DNA of 15,234 nucleotides, from contig JAHFBX010000030.1 in NCBI GenBank assembly GCA_023249815.1, forward strand, positions 1-15,234. Direction: 5' to 3'. The number at the start of each line of letters is the position of its first letter. The first letter of the stretch is position 1. Shown one piece after another: positions 1-6,450 of this stretch. The notes beneath the pieces were generated by a model. That model was not told the origin of the DNA. It ran no database searches and saw only the letters and a list, made by a program, of their open reading frames with translations. The DNA is from Candidatus Eiseniibacteriota bacterium (GTDB taxonomy: Bacteria > Eisenbacteria > RBG-16-71-46). A program made the position numbers and the translations under genes.

Positions 1-2545
1 TGGTGGGGGCTTCCTCGCGTTCCTCGGTGCGCACGCTGTCCCACACCGGGTAGAACGTGTCCCCTCCCGCCTTGGCGAGCGTCTTCTCGTGCTCGCGCCT
101 GGAATCGCGGAGCGACTTGTAGCCCGACTTCAAGTAGTACGTGAAGGTGACGCCGTAAGGCGGGTTGTCCGCGACGTAGAAACTCTCCCCCTGTGACGCC
201 TTGCCCCGGCCGCCCAACGGGGATGCCTGTACATAGAGCAGCGTTTTCCGCACCGGCAGCAGCGCCGCCTCCTGCAACAGCTTGGCCTCGGTGTCCATGA
301 GCCGCAGCGGGGACATGTCGTCCAGGATATAGAAGCCACGACCGAACGTGGCCACGACCAGGTCGTCCTCGCGCGCTTGGATGGAGACGTCACGGATGCA
401 CTGCATGGGCAGCCCGCTCGACATCTTGAGCCAGCGCTTACCGCCGTCCGGCGCGAAGAACAGGCCGAACTCGGTTCCCGCGACCAGCAGCTCCGGGTCC
501 TTCGTGTCCTGGACGAAGCAGTAGACCGAGCCCGTCGCGGGCAGGTCGCCGGTGATGTTCGTCCAGTTCCTGCCCAGGTCCGTGCTCTTGAACACGTACG
601 GCTTGAAGTCGCCCATCTTGTGCCGGTCAAACGTCGCGTAGATCGTGCGCGCATCGAATCGCGACGCCACGACGCGCGAGACGTACGCGTACTGGCCGAT
701 ACCGGGAACGGCGTCGACGCGCCTCCAGTGCGCGCCGCCGTCCTCGCTCACCTGGATCAGGCCGTCGTCGGTGCCCACGAGCAACAGGCCCTCGCGCAGC
801 GGTGATTCATCCACCGCCACGATGTTGCCGTAGAGGCTCGTGGACGCATTCTTCGCGATCGCGTCGATGCTCCACACCCGCCCCATGACCTTGAGTTTGT
901 TGCGATCGATCTGGCGGGTGAGGTCGGGGCTCACTGCTTGCCACTGATCGCCGCGGTCATCGGACCGATACAGGCGCTGCGAGGCGAAGTAGAGCCGCGT
1001 GTGCGAGAACGGGCTGATGATGAGCGGGCTGTCCCAGTTCCAGTGGCTCGCGGGTTCGCCCGGCTCCGACTGCGGCTGGATCTCGACGCGCTCGCCGCTC
1101 TTGCGGTCATATCGATAGAGCTCGCCGTGCTGGTAACTGCCGTAGACGATGTTCGGGTCCGTGGGATCCACGCGTGCCTGGAATCCATCGCCACCCAGCA
1201 CGCACCACCAGTCGGAGTTGCGGATGCCGTGGTCGTTGTTCGTGCGCGACGGCCCGCCCCAGGTCTGGTTGTCCTGCGTTCCGCCGTAGACGTTGTAGAA
1301 CGGCGTGTCTTGGTCCACCTCGACCTTGTAGTACTGGGTGAGCGGCAGGTTCGCGAAAAAGTCCCACGTCGCGCAGCGGTCGAACGTCTCGTAGAGACCG
1401 CCGTCGCAACCCACGAGCAGGTGGCGAGAGTCGTCGGGATCCACCCACACGACGTGGTTGTCCACGTGCTTGTTCTTCTCCCCGGCCCGCCGCCAGGTCT
1501 TACCGCTGTCGTCACTGGTCTGCAGGTACGTGTCCACGAGGTAGAACCGGCCCCGCACCGTCGGGTCGGCGAACACCTCCTGGTAGTACTGCGGGCTCGA
1601 CGACAGGTAACCGTTCAGCTTGGTCCAGTTCGCGCCGCCGTCGTCGGACCGGTACGTGCCGCGGTCGTCTGCGCCCGCTTCCACCGTGGCGAGCACCACG
1701 TCCGTTTCGGTGGACGGCACCACGAGCCCGATGCGGCCGAGGTCCCCGGCCGGCAGGCCATTCGTGAGCTTCTTCCACGTCTCGCCGCCATCCACGCTCT
1801 TCCACACGCCCGAGCCCGGTCCGCCGTCGATGAGCGTCCACACGCGGCGATGACGCTGGTACGTGCTCGCGTAGAGCACGCTCGGATCGTGCGCGTCCAG
1901 GTGCACCTCGTTGGCGCCCGTCCACTCGTCCACTTTCAGGACCTGTTTCCAGGTCTTGCCGCCGTCCGTCGTCTTGTACACGCCGCGATCCCCGCCGCCC
2001 GACCACAGCGGACCCTGCGCCGCCACCCAGACGATGTCGGGATTCGTGGGGTGCACGACGATGCGCCCGATGTGCTCGCTCGACTTGAGCCCCATGTTGC
2101 TCCAGCTCTTGCCGCCGTCGTCCGAGCGGTAGACGCCGTCGCCCCAACCCACGCTGCGCTGGCTGTTGTTCTCGCCTGACCCCACCCACACCGTGAGCGG
2201 ACGCGATGGCGCGAGCGTCACGCAGCCGATACTCGACGTGCCCTGGTCGTCGAAGATGGGTGCGAACGAGGTGCCCGCGTTCGTGGTCTTCCACACGCCG
2301 CCGTACGCGGTCGCCACGTACCAGGTGCTCTTGTCGCTCGGGTGCACCACGAGATCCACGATACGGCCCGACGTGTTCGCCGGTCCGATCGAACGGAACT
2401 TGAGTCCCGAGAACGTGCCTGCGGCGAGCTTGGCCTCGGGTTTCGCGTCGGACTTGGCGGGAGCCTTGGCGGCGGTCGCGAGCGTGGGAGGAACGGCGGT
2501 CGCGAACAGCGCGAGCGCGAGCAGCGCGTGCGGCAGGCGCTTCAT
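1..2545 (-). CDS. Secreted tandem beta-propeller protein (BNR/Asp-box, VPS10/sortilin-like), 3' end outside window
   Basis: I read 848 complete codons from the ATG at 2545; the frame is still open at the window edge. Residues 1-28 form a signal peptide (MKR, then a Leu/Ala-rich core, with probable cleavage near the Ala-rich stretch at 23-28). The body carries at least nine Asp-box (S/T-x-D-x-G-x-x-W) motifs near residues 141, 191, 249, 299, 343, 527, 600, 655 and 697. Blocks such as SIGPANTSGR, GGVWKT, GSGENN, AAQGPLW and QYYQEV are typical of the large family usually labelled 'glycosyl hydrolase' or 'sortilin-like' in environmental genomes. The layout fits two packed propellers (about 40-400 and 400-740), then a region with NPPYGVTFTYYL that starts the C-terminal beta domain. 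Family members usually run to roughly 1,000 residues or more, so perhaps 200 are missing. An AGGAG lies 10 nt upstream of the start. I see no catalytic residues for glycoside hydrolysis, so binding or scaffolding outside the cytoplasm is as likely as enzymatic activity. Confidence 0.9.
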   Translation of the reverse strand, partial: MKRLPHALLALALFATAVPPTLATAAKAPAKSDAKPEAKLAAGTFSGLKFRSIGPANTSGRIVDLVVHPSDKSTWYVATAYGGVWKTTNAGTSFAPIFDDQGTSSIGCVTLAPSRPLTVWVGSGENNSQRSVGWGDGVYRSDDGGKSWSNMGLKSSEHIGRIVVHPTNPDIVWVAAQGPLWSGGGDRGVYKTTDGGKTWKQVLKVDEWTGANEVHLDAHDPSVLYASTYQRHRRVWTLIDGGPGSGVWKSVDGGETWKKLTNGLPAGDLGRIGLVVPSTETDVVLATVEAGADDRGTYRSDDGGANWTKLNGYLSSSPQYYQEVFADPTVRGRFYLVDTYLQTSDDSGKTWRRAGEKNKHVDNHVVWVDPDDSRHLLVGCDGGLYETFDRCATWDFFANLPLTQYYKVEVDQDTPFYNVYGGTQDNQTWGGPSRTNNDHGIRNSDWWCVLGGDGFQARVDPTDPNIVYGSYQHGELYRYDRKSGERVEIQPQSEPGEPASHWNWDSPLIISPFSHTRLYFASQRLYRSDDRGDQWQAVSPDLTRQIDRNKLKVMGRVWSIDAIAKNASTSLYGNIVAVDESPLREGLLLVGTDDGLIQVSEDGGAHWRRVDAVPGIGQYAYVSRVVASRFDARTIYATFDRHKMGDFKPYVFKSTDLGRNWTNITGDLPATGSVYCFVQDTKDPELLVAGTEFGLFFAPDGGKRWLKMSSGLPMQCIRDVSIQAREDDLVVATFGRGFYILDDMSPLRLMDTEAKLLQEAALLPVRKTLLYVQASPLGGRGKASQGESFYVADNPPYGVTFTYYLKSGYKSLRDSRREHEKTLAKAGGDTFYPVWDSVRTEEREEAPT

Positions 2546-2631
2546 GGAGGATGCGCTCCTGGAGTGAGGGTTCGGTGCGGCCGCTCGCGGGCAAAGGCGC
2601 GCGAGGCGAGCAGGTGCGGTCGGAAGCGGTC

Positions 2632-2661
2632 AGTGGAACGCAGTGCGCCTTCTGGTGTCAA
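2632..2661 (-). promoter_or_regulatory. Possible promoter for the BNR propeller gene
   Basis: The minus strand carries a perfect TTGACA at 2661-2656, about 110 nt upstream of the BNR start, inside the divergent gap shared with the permease. The best -10 at 18-nt spacing is TCCACT (2637-2632), which matches TATAAT at only three positions. The -35 match is clear and the -10 is poor, and sigma-factor consensus in this lineage may differ from E. coli. Confidence 0.25.
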
Positions 2662-2691
2662 TGACCCTCGCCTGTGGCAGAGTGCCGCGCC

Positions 2692-4107
2692 ATGGAAGAC
2701 CACGCCGGGTCGCTCGACCACTCGGACACCAGCGGGCCCCCGGGCCCGACGCTGGCGCGCGCGCTCGGCGCGTGGGACGGTGCCTCGCTCACCATCGGCG
2801 CCGTGATCGGCACCGGGATCTTCTTGACCGCCGGCGACGTCGCCCGTGCGCTCCCCCATCCCGCGCTCGTGCTTACCGCCTGGCTCGTGGGTGGGCTGCT
2901 CGTGCTGGCCGGGGCGCTCTCGTACGCGGAGATGGGTGCGATGTTTCCGCGCGCGGGCGGGCTCTATCATTTCCTGCGCGAGGCGTGGGGACCGTTGCCG
3001 GGGTTCCTCTACGGCTGGACCTGCCTGCTCGTCATCATGACCGGCGGCATCGCGGCGATTGCGGTGGGGTTTGGCGAGTACCTCGGGGCGCTCGTGCCCG
3101 TGTTCTCGAGCCAGGCGACTTGGTTCGCGGTCGGCGCGTGGCGCGTGAGCGGCGCTCAGGGCGCCGCGTTGATCGCCATCGCCGGGTTGACCGCTGCGAA
3201 TCACTTTGGCGTACGCGAGGGGGCCGGGATCCAGAACCTGTTCACGCTCGCCAAGCTTGCCGCCATCGGCGCGCTCGTCGTGGGCGGGCTCGTCGTAGCA
3301 CCCGCGGCGCACGTGTCGTGGAGCGCGCCGCTGCCCGCGAACCCGTGGTCGCTCGCCGCCCCGTTCGGCGTGGCGCTCATTGCCACGCTGTGGACTTACG
3401 ATGGCTGGTATGCGGTGACGTTCTCGGCTGGCGAGATGCGATCACCCCAGCACGACCTGCCGCGCGGACTGCTCCTGGGCGTGGTGGTGGTCGTGCTCGC
3501 CTATGCGCTCTTGAACCTGGTCTACCTGCGCGCACTCGGCGTGGCCACGCTCTCGGGCACGACGCGTGCGGCCGAAGGCGCGGCGCGCGCGTTGTTCGGA
3601 GACGGTGCGGCGCGCGCCATGACCGCGGCGGTTGCGGTGTCCGCGTTCGGCTGTCTCGCGGCCACGATCCTCTACTCGTCGCGCGTCTACCAGCCCATGG
3701 CCGCCGACGGCGTGTTCTTCCCGAGCGTCGCGCGCATCCATCCGCACTGGCGCACTCCCGCAGCGGCGCTCTGGCTCCAGAGCGGCTGGGCGGCCGTGCT
3801 CGCGCTGACCGGCAGCTACACGCAGCTCTTCACGTACGTCACGTTCGGCGGTGTCCTGTTCCATGTCGCCGCGGGACTGGCGCTGTTCCGCCTGCGCGCC
3901 ACGCGTCCCGACGCGCCAAGACCCTATCGCGCGTGGGGCTGGCCGTGGGTCCCGTCGCTGTTCGTGATGGGCATGGCGCTGCTCACGCTCAACACGCTTC
4001 AGTCGGCGCCACGCGAATCGCTGCTCGGGCTGCTCGCCATCGCGGCCGGAGGGCCCGCCTACGCGGCGTGGCGGCGGAGCGCTCGAGTCCCGGCCCCGAA
4101 GAGCTGA
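2692..4107 (+). CDS. APC-superfamily amino acid permease
   Basis: The 471-residue product is an integral inner-membrane protein of about 12 hydrophobic helices, the normal size for amino acid/polyamine/organocation carriers. TM1 holds the unwound-helix motif GAVIGTGIF (36-44), which binds the substrate alpha-amino and carboxyl groups in this superfamily. The TM2-TM3 region has YAEMG...PRAGGLYHF (78-94). The TM6 region has TYDGWYAVTFSAGEM followed by P-x-x-DLPRG (235-259), resembling the LAT/SteT-like branch. TM8 and the following loop hold YQPMAADGVFFP (333-344). Substrate cannot be read from the sequence; neutral amino acids such as Ser/Thr are a family-based guess. I prefer the ATG at 2692 over the in-frame GTG at 2674, because the GTG adds only MAECRA and neither start has a strong ribosome site. 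The gene stands alone, divergent from the BNR protein and convergent with the next gene. Confidence 0.9.
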   Translation: MEDHAGSLDHSDTSGPPGPTLARALGAWDGASLTIGAVIGTGIFLTAGDVARALPHPALVLTAWLVGGLLVLAGALSYAEMGAMFPRAGGLYHFLREAWGPLPGFLYGWTCLLVIMTGGIAAIAVGFGEYLGALVPVFSSQATWFAVGAWRVSGAQGAALIAIAGLTAANHFGVREGAGIQNLFTLAKLAAIGALVVGGLVVAPAAHVSWSAPLPANPWSLAAPFGVALIATLWTYDGWYAVTFSAGEMRSPQHDLPRGLLLGVVVVVLAYALLNLVYLRALGVATLSGTTRAAEGAARALFGDGAARAMTAAVAVSAFGCLAATILYSSRVYQPMAADGVFFPSVARIHPHWRTPAAALWLQSGWAAVLALTGSYTQLFTYVTFGGVLFHVAAGLALFRLRATRPDAPRPYRAWGWPWVPSLFVMGMALLTLNTLQSAPRESLLGLLAIAAGGPAYAAWRRSARVPAPKS

Positions 4108-4133
4108 CGGCGCGCGGTGTGAGCCGCGCGCCG
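4108..4133. terminator. Perfect 10-bp hairpin between convergent genes (bidirectional terminator candidate)
   Basis: The arms CGGCGCGCGG (4108-4117) and CCGCGCGCCG (4124-4133) pair without mismatch around a 6-nt loop. The left arm begins at the first base after the permease stop codon, and the convergent minus-strand gene ends 26 nt further on. Neither side has a T-run, so it is not a textbook intrinsic terminator. Its position between two stop codons makes termination or 3'-end protection the likeliest role. Confidence 0.6.
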
Positions 4134-4158
4134 ACCCCGCCGTTCCCAGGGGAAGCCC

Positions 4159-4788
4159 TCAGGCCACCTGTTCGACGTCGTCGCGCGGCGTCTCCGTTCC
4201 GGCCGGTGCGATGCGCTTGTGATGCTCCATCGACTCGGCATACCCGCGCTCGAAGTCGCGAGCGGCCGCCGCGCGCGAGCATTCCCGCATGGGACGCTGC
4301 GGCCGCTCGGCGAGCATGCGCTTCCACAACTCGCCCACTGACAGTTCCGGAGCAGCGACGTGAACCGATCCCTCGGGGACGTCCACGTCCATGGGTTCGA
4401 GCGTCGCGTAGTTGGCGAGCGTGCCGTCGTCGTAACGCGTCACGAACTCCACCCACGCGCCCGACCGGGCGTGATCATAAATCACGGCGTAGGCGCGCTC
4501 GGCGGGATGGGCGTAGAGCCCCAGCGTGAGCCCGGCCACCTCGCGCACGACATACGCGCCCGACTCCACGAAACCCGCCGCGGCGAGCTGAAGATCGGCG
4601 GTGTCTCGCGGATAGGGGTTCTTCCACGCGGGTTCCGCCACACGCACGAGCGAGATGCGGTCAGGCTGAAGCGTGAGCGCCTGCGGCGAGTTCCGTTCCG
4701 CGGACCATCGCGCCACAGGGGTGCGCCATGCCGGCCAGGACAGCACGATGGCCAGCAGCGTCAGGGGCAGGAGCCAGATCGAGTCCAT
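4159..4788 (-). CDS. Small membrane-anchored protein of unknown function
   Basis: The 209-residue product has one N-terminal hydrophobic helix (about 4-20, LLPLTLLAIVLSW) with few charges before it, which fits an uncleaved anchor or a poor signal peptide. Residues 45-140 form a compact alpha/beta-looking region (F73-x-x-x-GAYVV; LTLGLYAHP; YAVIYDH; VEFVTRYDDGT). It resembles an uncharacterised family in which a GxY opening, a YAxVYxH strand and an 'RYxDGT' turn recur. I give it no function. The tail (160-209) is rich in Arg, Glu and His and looks helical. The frame stays open upstream to 4959, but the ATG at 4788 has a strong GGAGG 5 nt away and precedes the hydrophobic helix, so I chose it. 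It lies 204 nt downstream of the HD-GYP gene on the same strand and may end that transcription unit or have its own leader (see 4813-4873). Confidence 0.75.
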   Translation of the reverse strand: MDSIWLLPLTLLAIVLSWPAWRTPVARWSAERNSPQALTLQPDRISLVRVAEPAWKNPYPRDTADLQLAAAGFVESGAYVVREVAGLTLGLYAHPAERAYAVIYDHARSGAWVEFVTRYDDGTLANYATLEPMDVDVPEGSVHVAAPELSVGELWKRMLAERPQRPMRECSRAAAARDFERGYAESMEHHKRIAPAGTETPRDDVEQVA

Positions 4789-4793
4789 GCGGA

Positions 4794-4798
4794 CCTCC
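4794..4798 (-). promoter_or_regulatory. Ribosome binding site that fixes the start at 4788
   Basis: The minus strand reads GGAGG five bases before the ATG. This is the clearest Shine-Dalgarno match in the three-gene block. It argues against the 57-codon upstream extension that is also open in this frame. Confidence 0.75.
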
Positions 4799-4812
4799 AC
4801 GGGGCGCCAGTG

Positions 4813-4873
4813 CGCGAATCCGTTCTCCCGTTCGTTCTCGGCGCGCCCCGGCGCGGCATTGAGCGGATTCGCG
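4813..4873 (-). repeat. Two-tier inverted repeat in the leader of the anchored protein
   Basis: CGCGAATCCG (4813-4822) pairs perfectly over 10 bp with CGGATTCGCG (4864-4873). Inside the 41-nt interval, CGCGCC (4842-4847) can pair with GGCGCG (4850-4855), realistically as 5 bp around a 4-nt loop. The element ends 24 nt before the ATG at 4788, so a transcript could fold it in its 5' leader. It could equally be a DNA operator, or terminate HD-GYP transcription. A 10-bp repeat at this spacing could arise by chance in GC-rich DNA. Confidence 0.45.
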
Positions 4874-4992
4874 AAGTACCCCGAGCCGCGTCCGGCGCTG
4901 CGAACCCGCAGCTCGCGTCGAGCAGGAACCTCATGTCCCGTACGAATGCGACCGGCCAACTCCTTGGGACGCCAGCCGCTGCGAAACGAGTG

Positions 4993-6450
4993 TCAGGCGG
5001 CCATGAGGCCGTCGACCTCGAAGCCCAGCTCTTCTGGACGCATGACACGCGCCACGGAACGCTCGACGGGCAATGGGTCCCAGACGTCGGGGGCCTCATC
5101 CTGTGGCGTGGTGCCGTCCGGATACAAGACGACGCGCACGGGAGGCCGCCGGAAGTCGACCGGATTGCTCCCGATGCTGACCACCGTGTGCCCACAGGTC
5201 GTCAGGAGCACGGTGCCTGCGGGGTAGAGCCCGACCGTCTTGATGAGCACCCACAGGACCGCGGGGTCGTACTTGCGCTGGTCGGGTGCGAGCAGCAGGC
5301 GAAGCGCCTCGTAGCCCGAGAACGGGCGGGCGCGATAGGCGCGGTGGCTCGTGAGCGCGTCGAAGCAATCCGCGACCGTGACGATACGGCTCGCGGTCGA
5401 GAGCGGGTAGCGCTCCGGCGTGGCCGGATAGCCGGCGCCGTCCAATAGCAGATGATGCTGCAGGCAGACCTCCACCATCTCGAGCGTCAGCGGCGTGATA
5501 CCCGGCAGTCCCAGCAGCATGCGCACCCCCTCCACCGGGTGCCGGCGCATCGCGTGCCACTCCGCCTCGTCCAGCCGATCCGGCTTCACCAGCACATCGG
5601 CCGGCACGCGCAGCTTGCCCAGGTCGTGCAGCACCGCGGCCACGCCGAGATCGGCGAGTGCGGTGCGACTCATGCCGAGCTGTTGCCCCATCCCGATGCT
5701 CAGGATGCTCACGTTCACGCAGTGCGCGTAGGTGTATTCGTCGTGGTCCTTGATCGCGGTGAGCCCCACGATGGAGTACTCGTTTTGTAGGATCGCGTCC
5801 ACGATCGGTTGAACGAGTCGCTTGATCGGGCGCACCGTGGGCCGGCCGGTCTTCGCGGCCCGAAGCAGCGCGGTCTTCGTGCCGCGCACCGCACGGCCAA
5901 AGATCTCCTTCGCACGTTCTCGCTCGTCCTTGCCGGCTTCGCCGTCACTCTCCTCGAACGAGGCGGAGAGCCCGGCGAGGTCCTCCAGTGTGATGACGAC
6001 GGCGTGCGTGACGCCTGCACCGGCGAGCGCCCCCACCAGCATCGGCGAGCGCGACGCGTCCACGTTCTCGTTCCACACGCGGAGGAACGCCCCGAGTTCT
6101 TCCGAACGAAGCTCCGAGAGGAAGCGCAGGCCGCCGAGTTGCCGGCGCTCGAACTCCTTGCTCAAGCGCTCGAACGCGTTGGCTTGGTTCGGCCGAGCGC
6201 GCACCCTCGTGCCGTTGATGTAGAACGCCTGCCCCATCGCGACGAGCGTCAGCTCCCCGTCCATCGCCTGCGAGACACGCCCCAGAAAGTCCTCGACCTG
6301 CTGCTGCAGGGACTGGTTCGAGATGTCGTAGAGCCGTGAACTCCGCAACAGCCCGAGCAGCCCGAGCACGACGCCGGCCGGGTTGGACCCGTCCGGCTCG
6401 CGCGTGGGGCGTACGAGCCCTTCGCTGTCACCCGGCACGTGCTCAACCAC
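4993..6450 (-). CDS. HD-GYP domain phosphohydrolase (probable cyclic-di-GMP phosphodiesterase)
   Basis: The 485-residue cytoplasmic protein has three parts. Residues about 25-128 form an N-terminal domain also found in the neighbouring HEAT protein. Residues about 215-400 are the HD-GYP domain. Residues about 405-445 form a short beta-rich tail (LYPAGTVLLTTCGHTVV...RPPVRVVLY) often seen after HD-GYP. Expected metal ligands are visible: H243 in YTYAHCVNV, H275-D276 in HDLGK, H304, H332-H333, and D361 in DCFDALTSHRAYR. The signature motif reads HHLLLDGAGYP (332-342): GYP is intact, but the usual Glu after the two His is Leu. Active members hydrolyse c-di-GMP to pGpG or GMP; activity here is inferred. 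The start is GTG at 6450, overlapping the HEAT gene by 8 nt with only a weak GGGA upstream, which suggests translational coupling. Confidence 0.9.
   Translation of the reverse strand: MVEHVPGDSEGLVRPTREPDGSNPAGVVLGLLGLLRSSRLYDISNQSLQQQVEDFLGRVSQAMDGELTLVAMGQAFYINGTRVRARPNQANAFERLSKEFERRQLGGLRFLSELRSEELGAFLRVWNENVDASRSPMLVGALAGAGVTHAVVITLEDLAGLSASFEESDGEAGKDERERAKEIFGRAVRGTKTALLRAAKTGRPTVRPIKRLVQPIVDAILQNEYSIVGLTAIKDHDEYTYAHCVNVSILSIGMGQQLGMSRTALADLGVAAVLHDLGKLRVPADVLVKPDRLDEAEWHAMRRHPVEGVRMLLGLPGITPLTLEMVEVCLQHHLLLDGAGYPATPERYPLSTASRIVTVADCFDALTSHRAYRARPFSGYEALRLLLAPDQRKYDPAVLWVLIKTVGLYPAGTVLLTTCGHTVVSIGSNPVDFRRPPVRVVLYPDGTTPQDEAPDVWDPLPVERSVARVMRPEELGFEVDGLMAA

Noticed and set aside
938..2179. 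413-codon plus-strand open frame opposite the BNR propeller gene
   Set aside because: Its composition (Val/Arg/His/Ala repeats) is that of a reverse-complement shadow; the minus strand gives a clear propeller protein in another frame.
1512..2594. 360-codon minus-strand open frame in the BNR region
   Set aside because: It is frame-shifted relative to the real BNR frame and is almost entirely Arg/Gly/His/Ala without domain motifs.
2643..4529. 628-codon plus-strand frame over the permease
   Set aside because: It overlaps a clear 12-helix permease in another frame, is extremely Arg-rich, and runs on into the antisense of the next gene.
4789..4992. Possible tRNA or small coding gene in the gap after the HD-GYP gene
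   Set aside because: I found no cloverleaf or T-loop consensus. The open frame here is only the upstream extension of the anchored-protein gene and lacks its own ribosome site.
4360..5448. 362-codon plus-strand frame spanning the anchored-protein and HD-GYP genes
   Set aside because: It crosses two real minus-strand genes and their gap, with shadow-like Arg/His/Gly composition and no domain.
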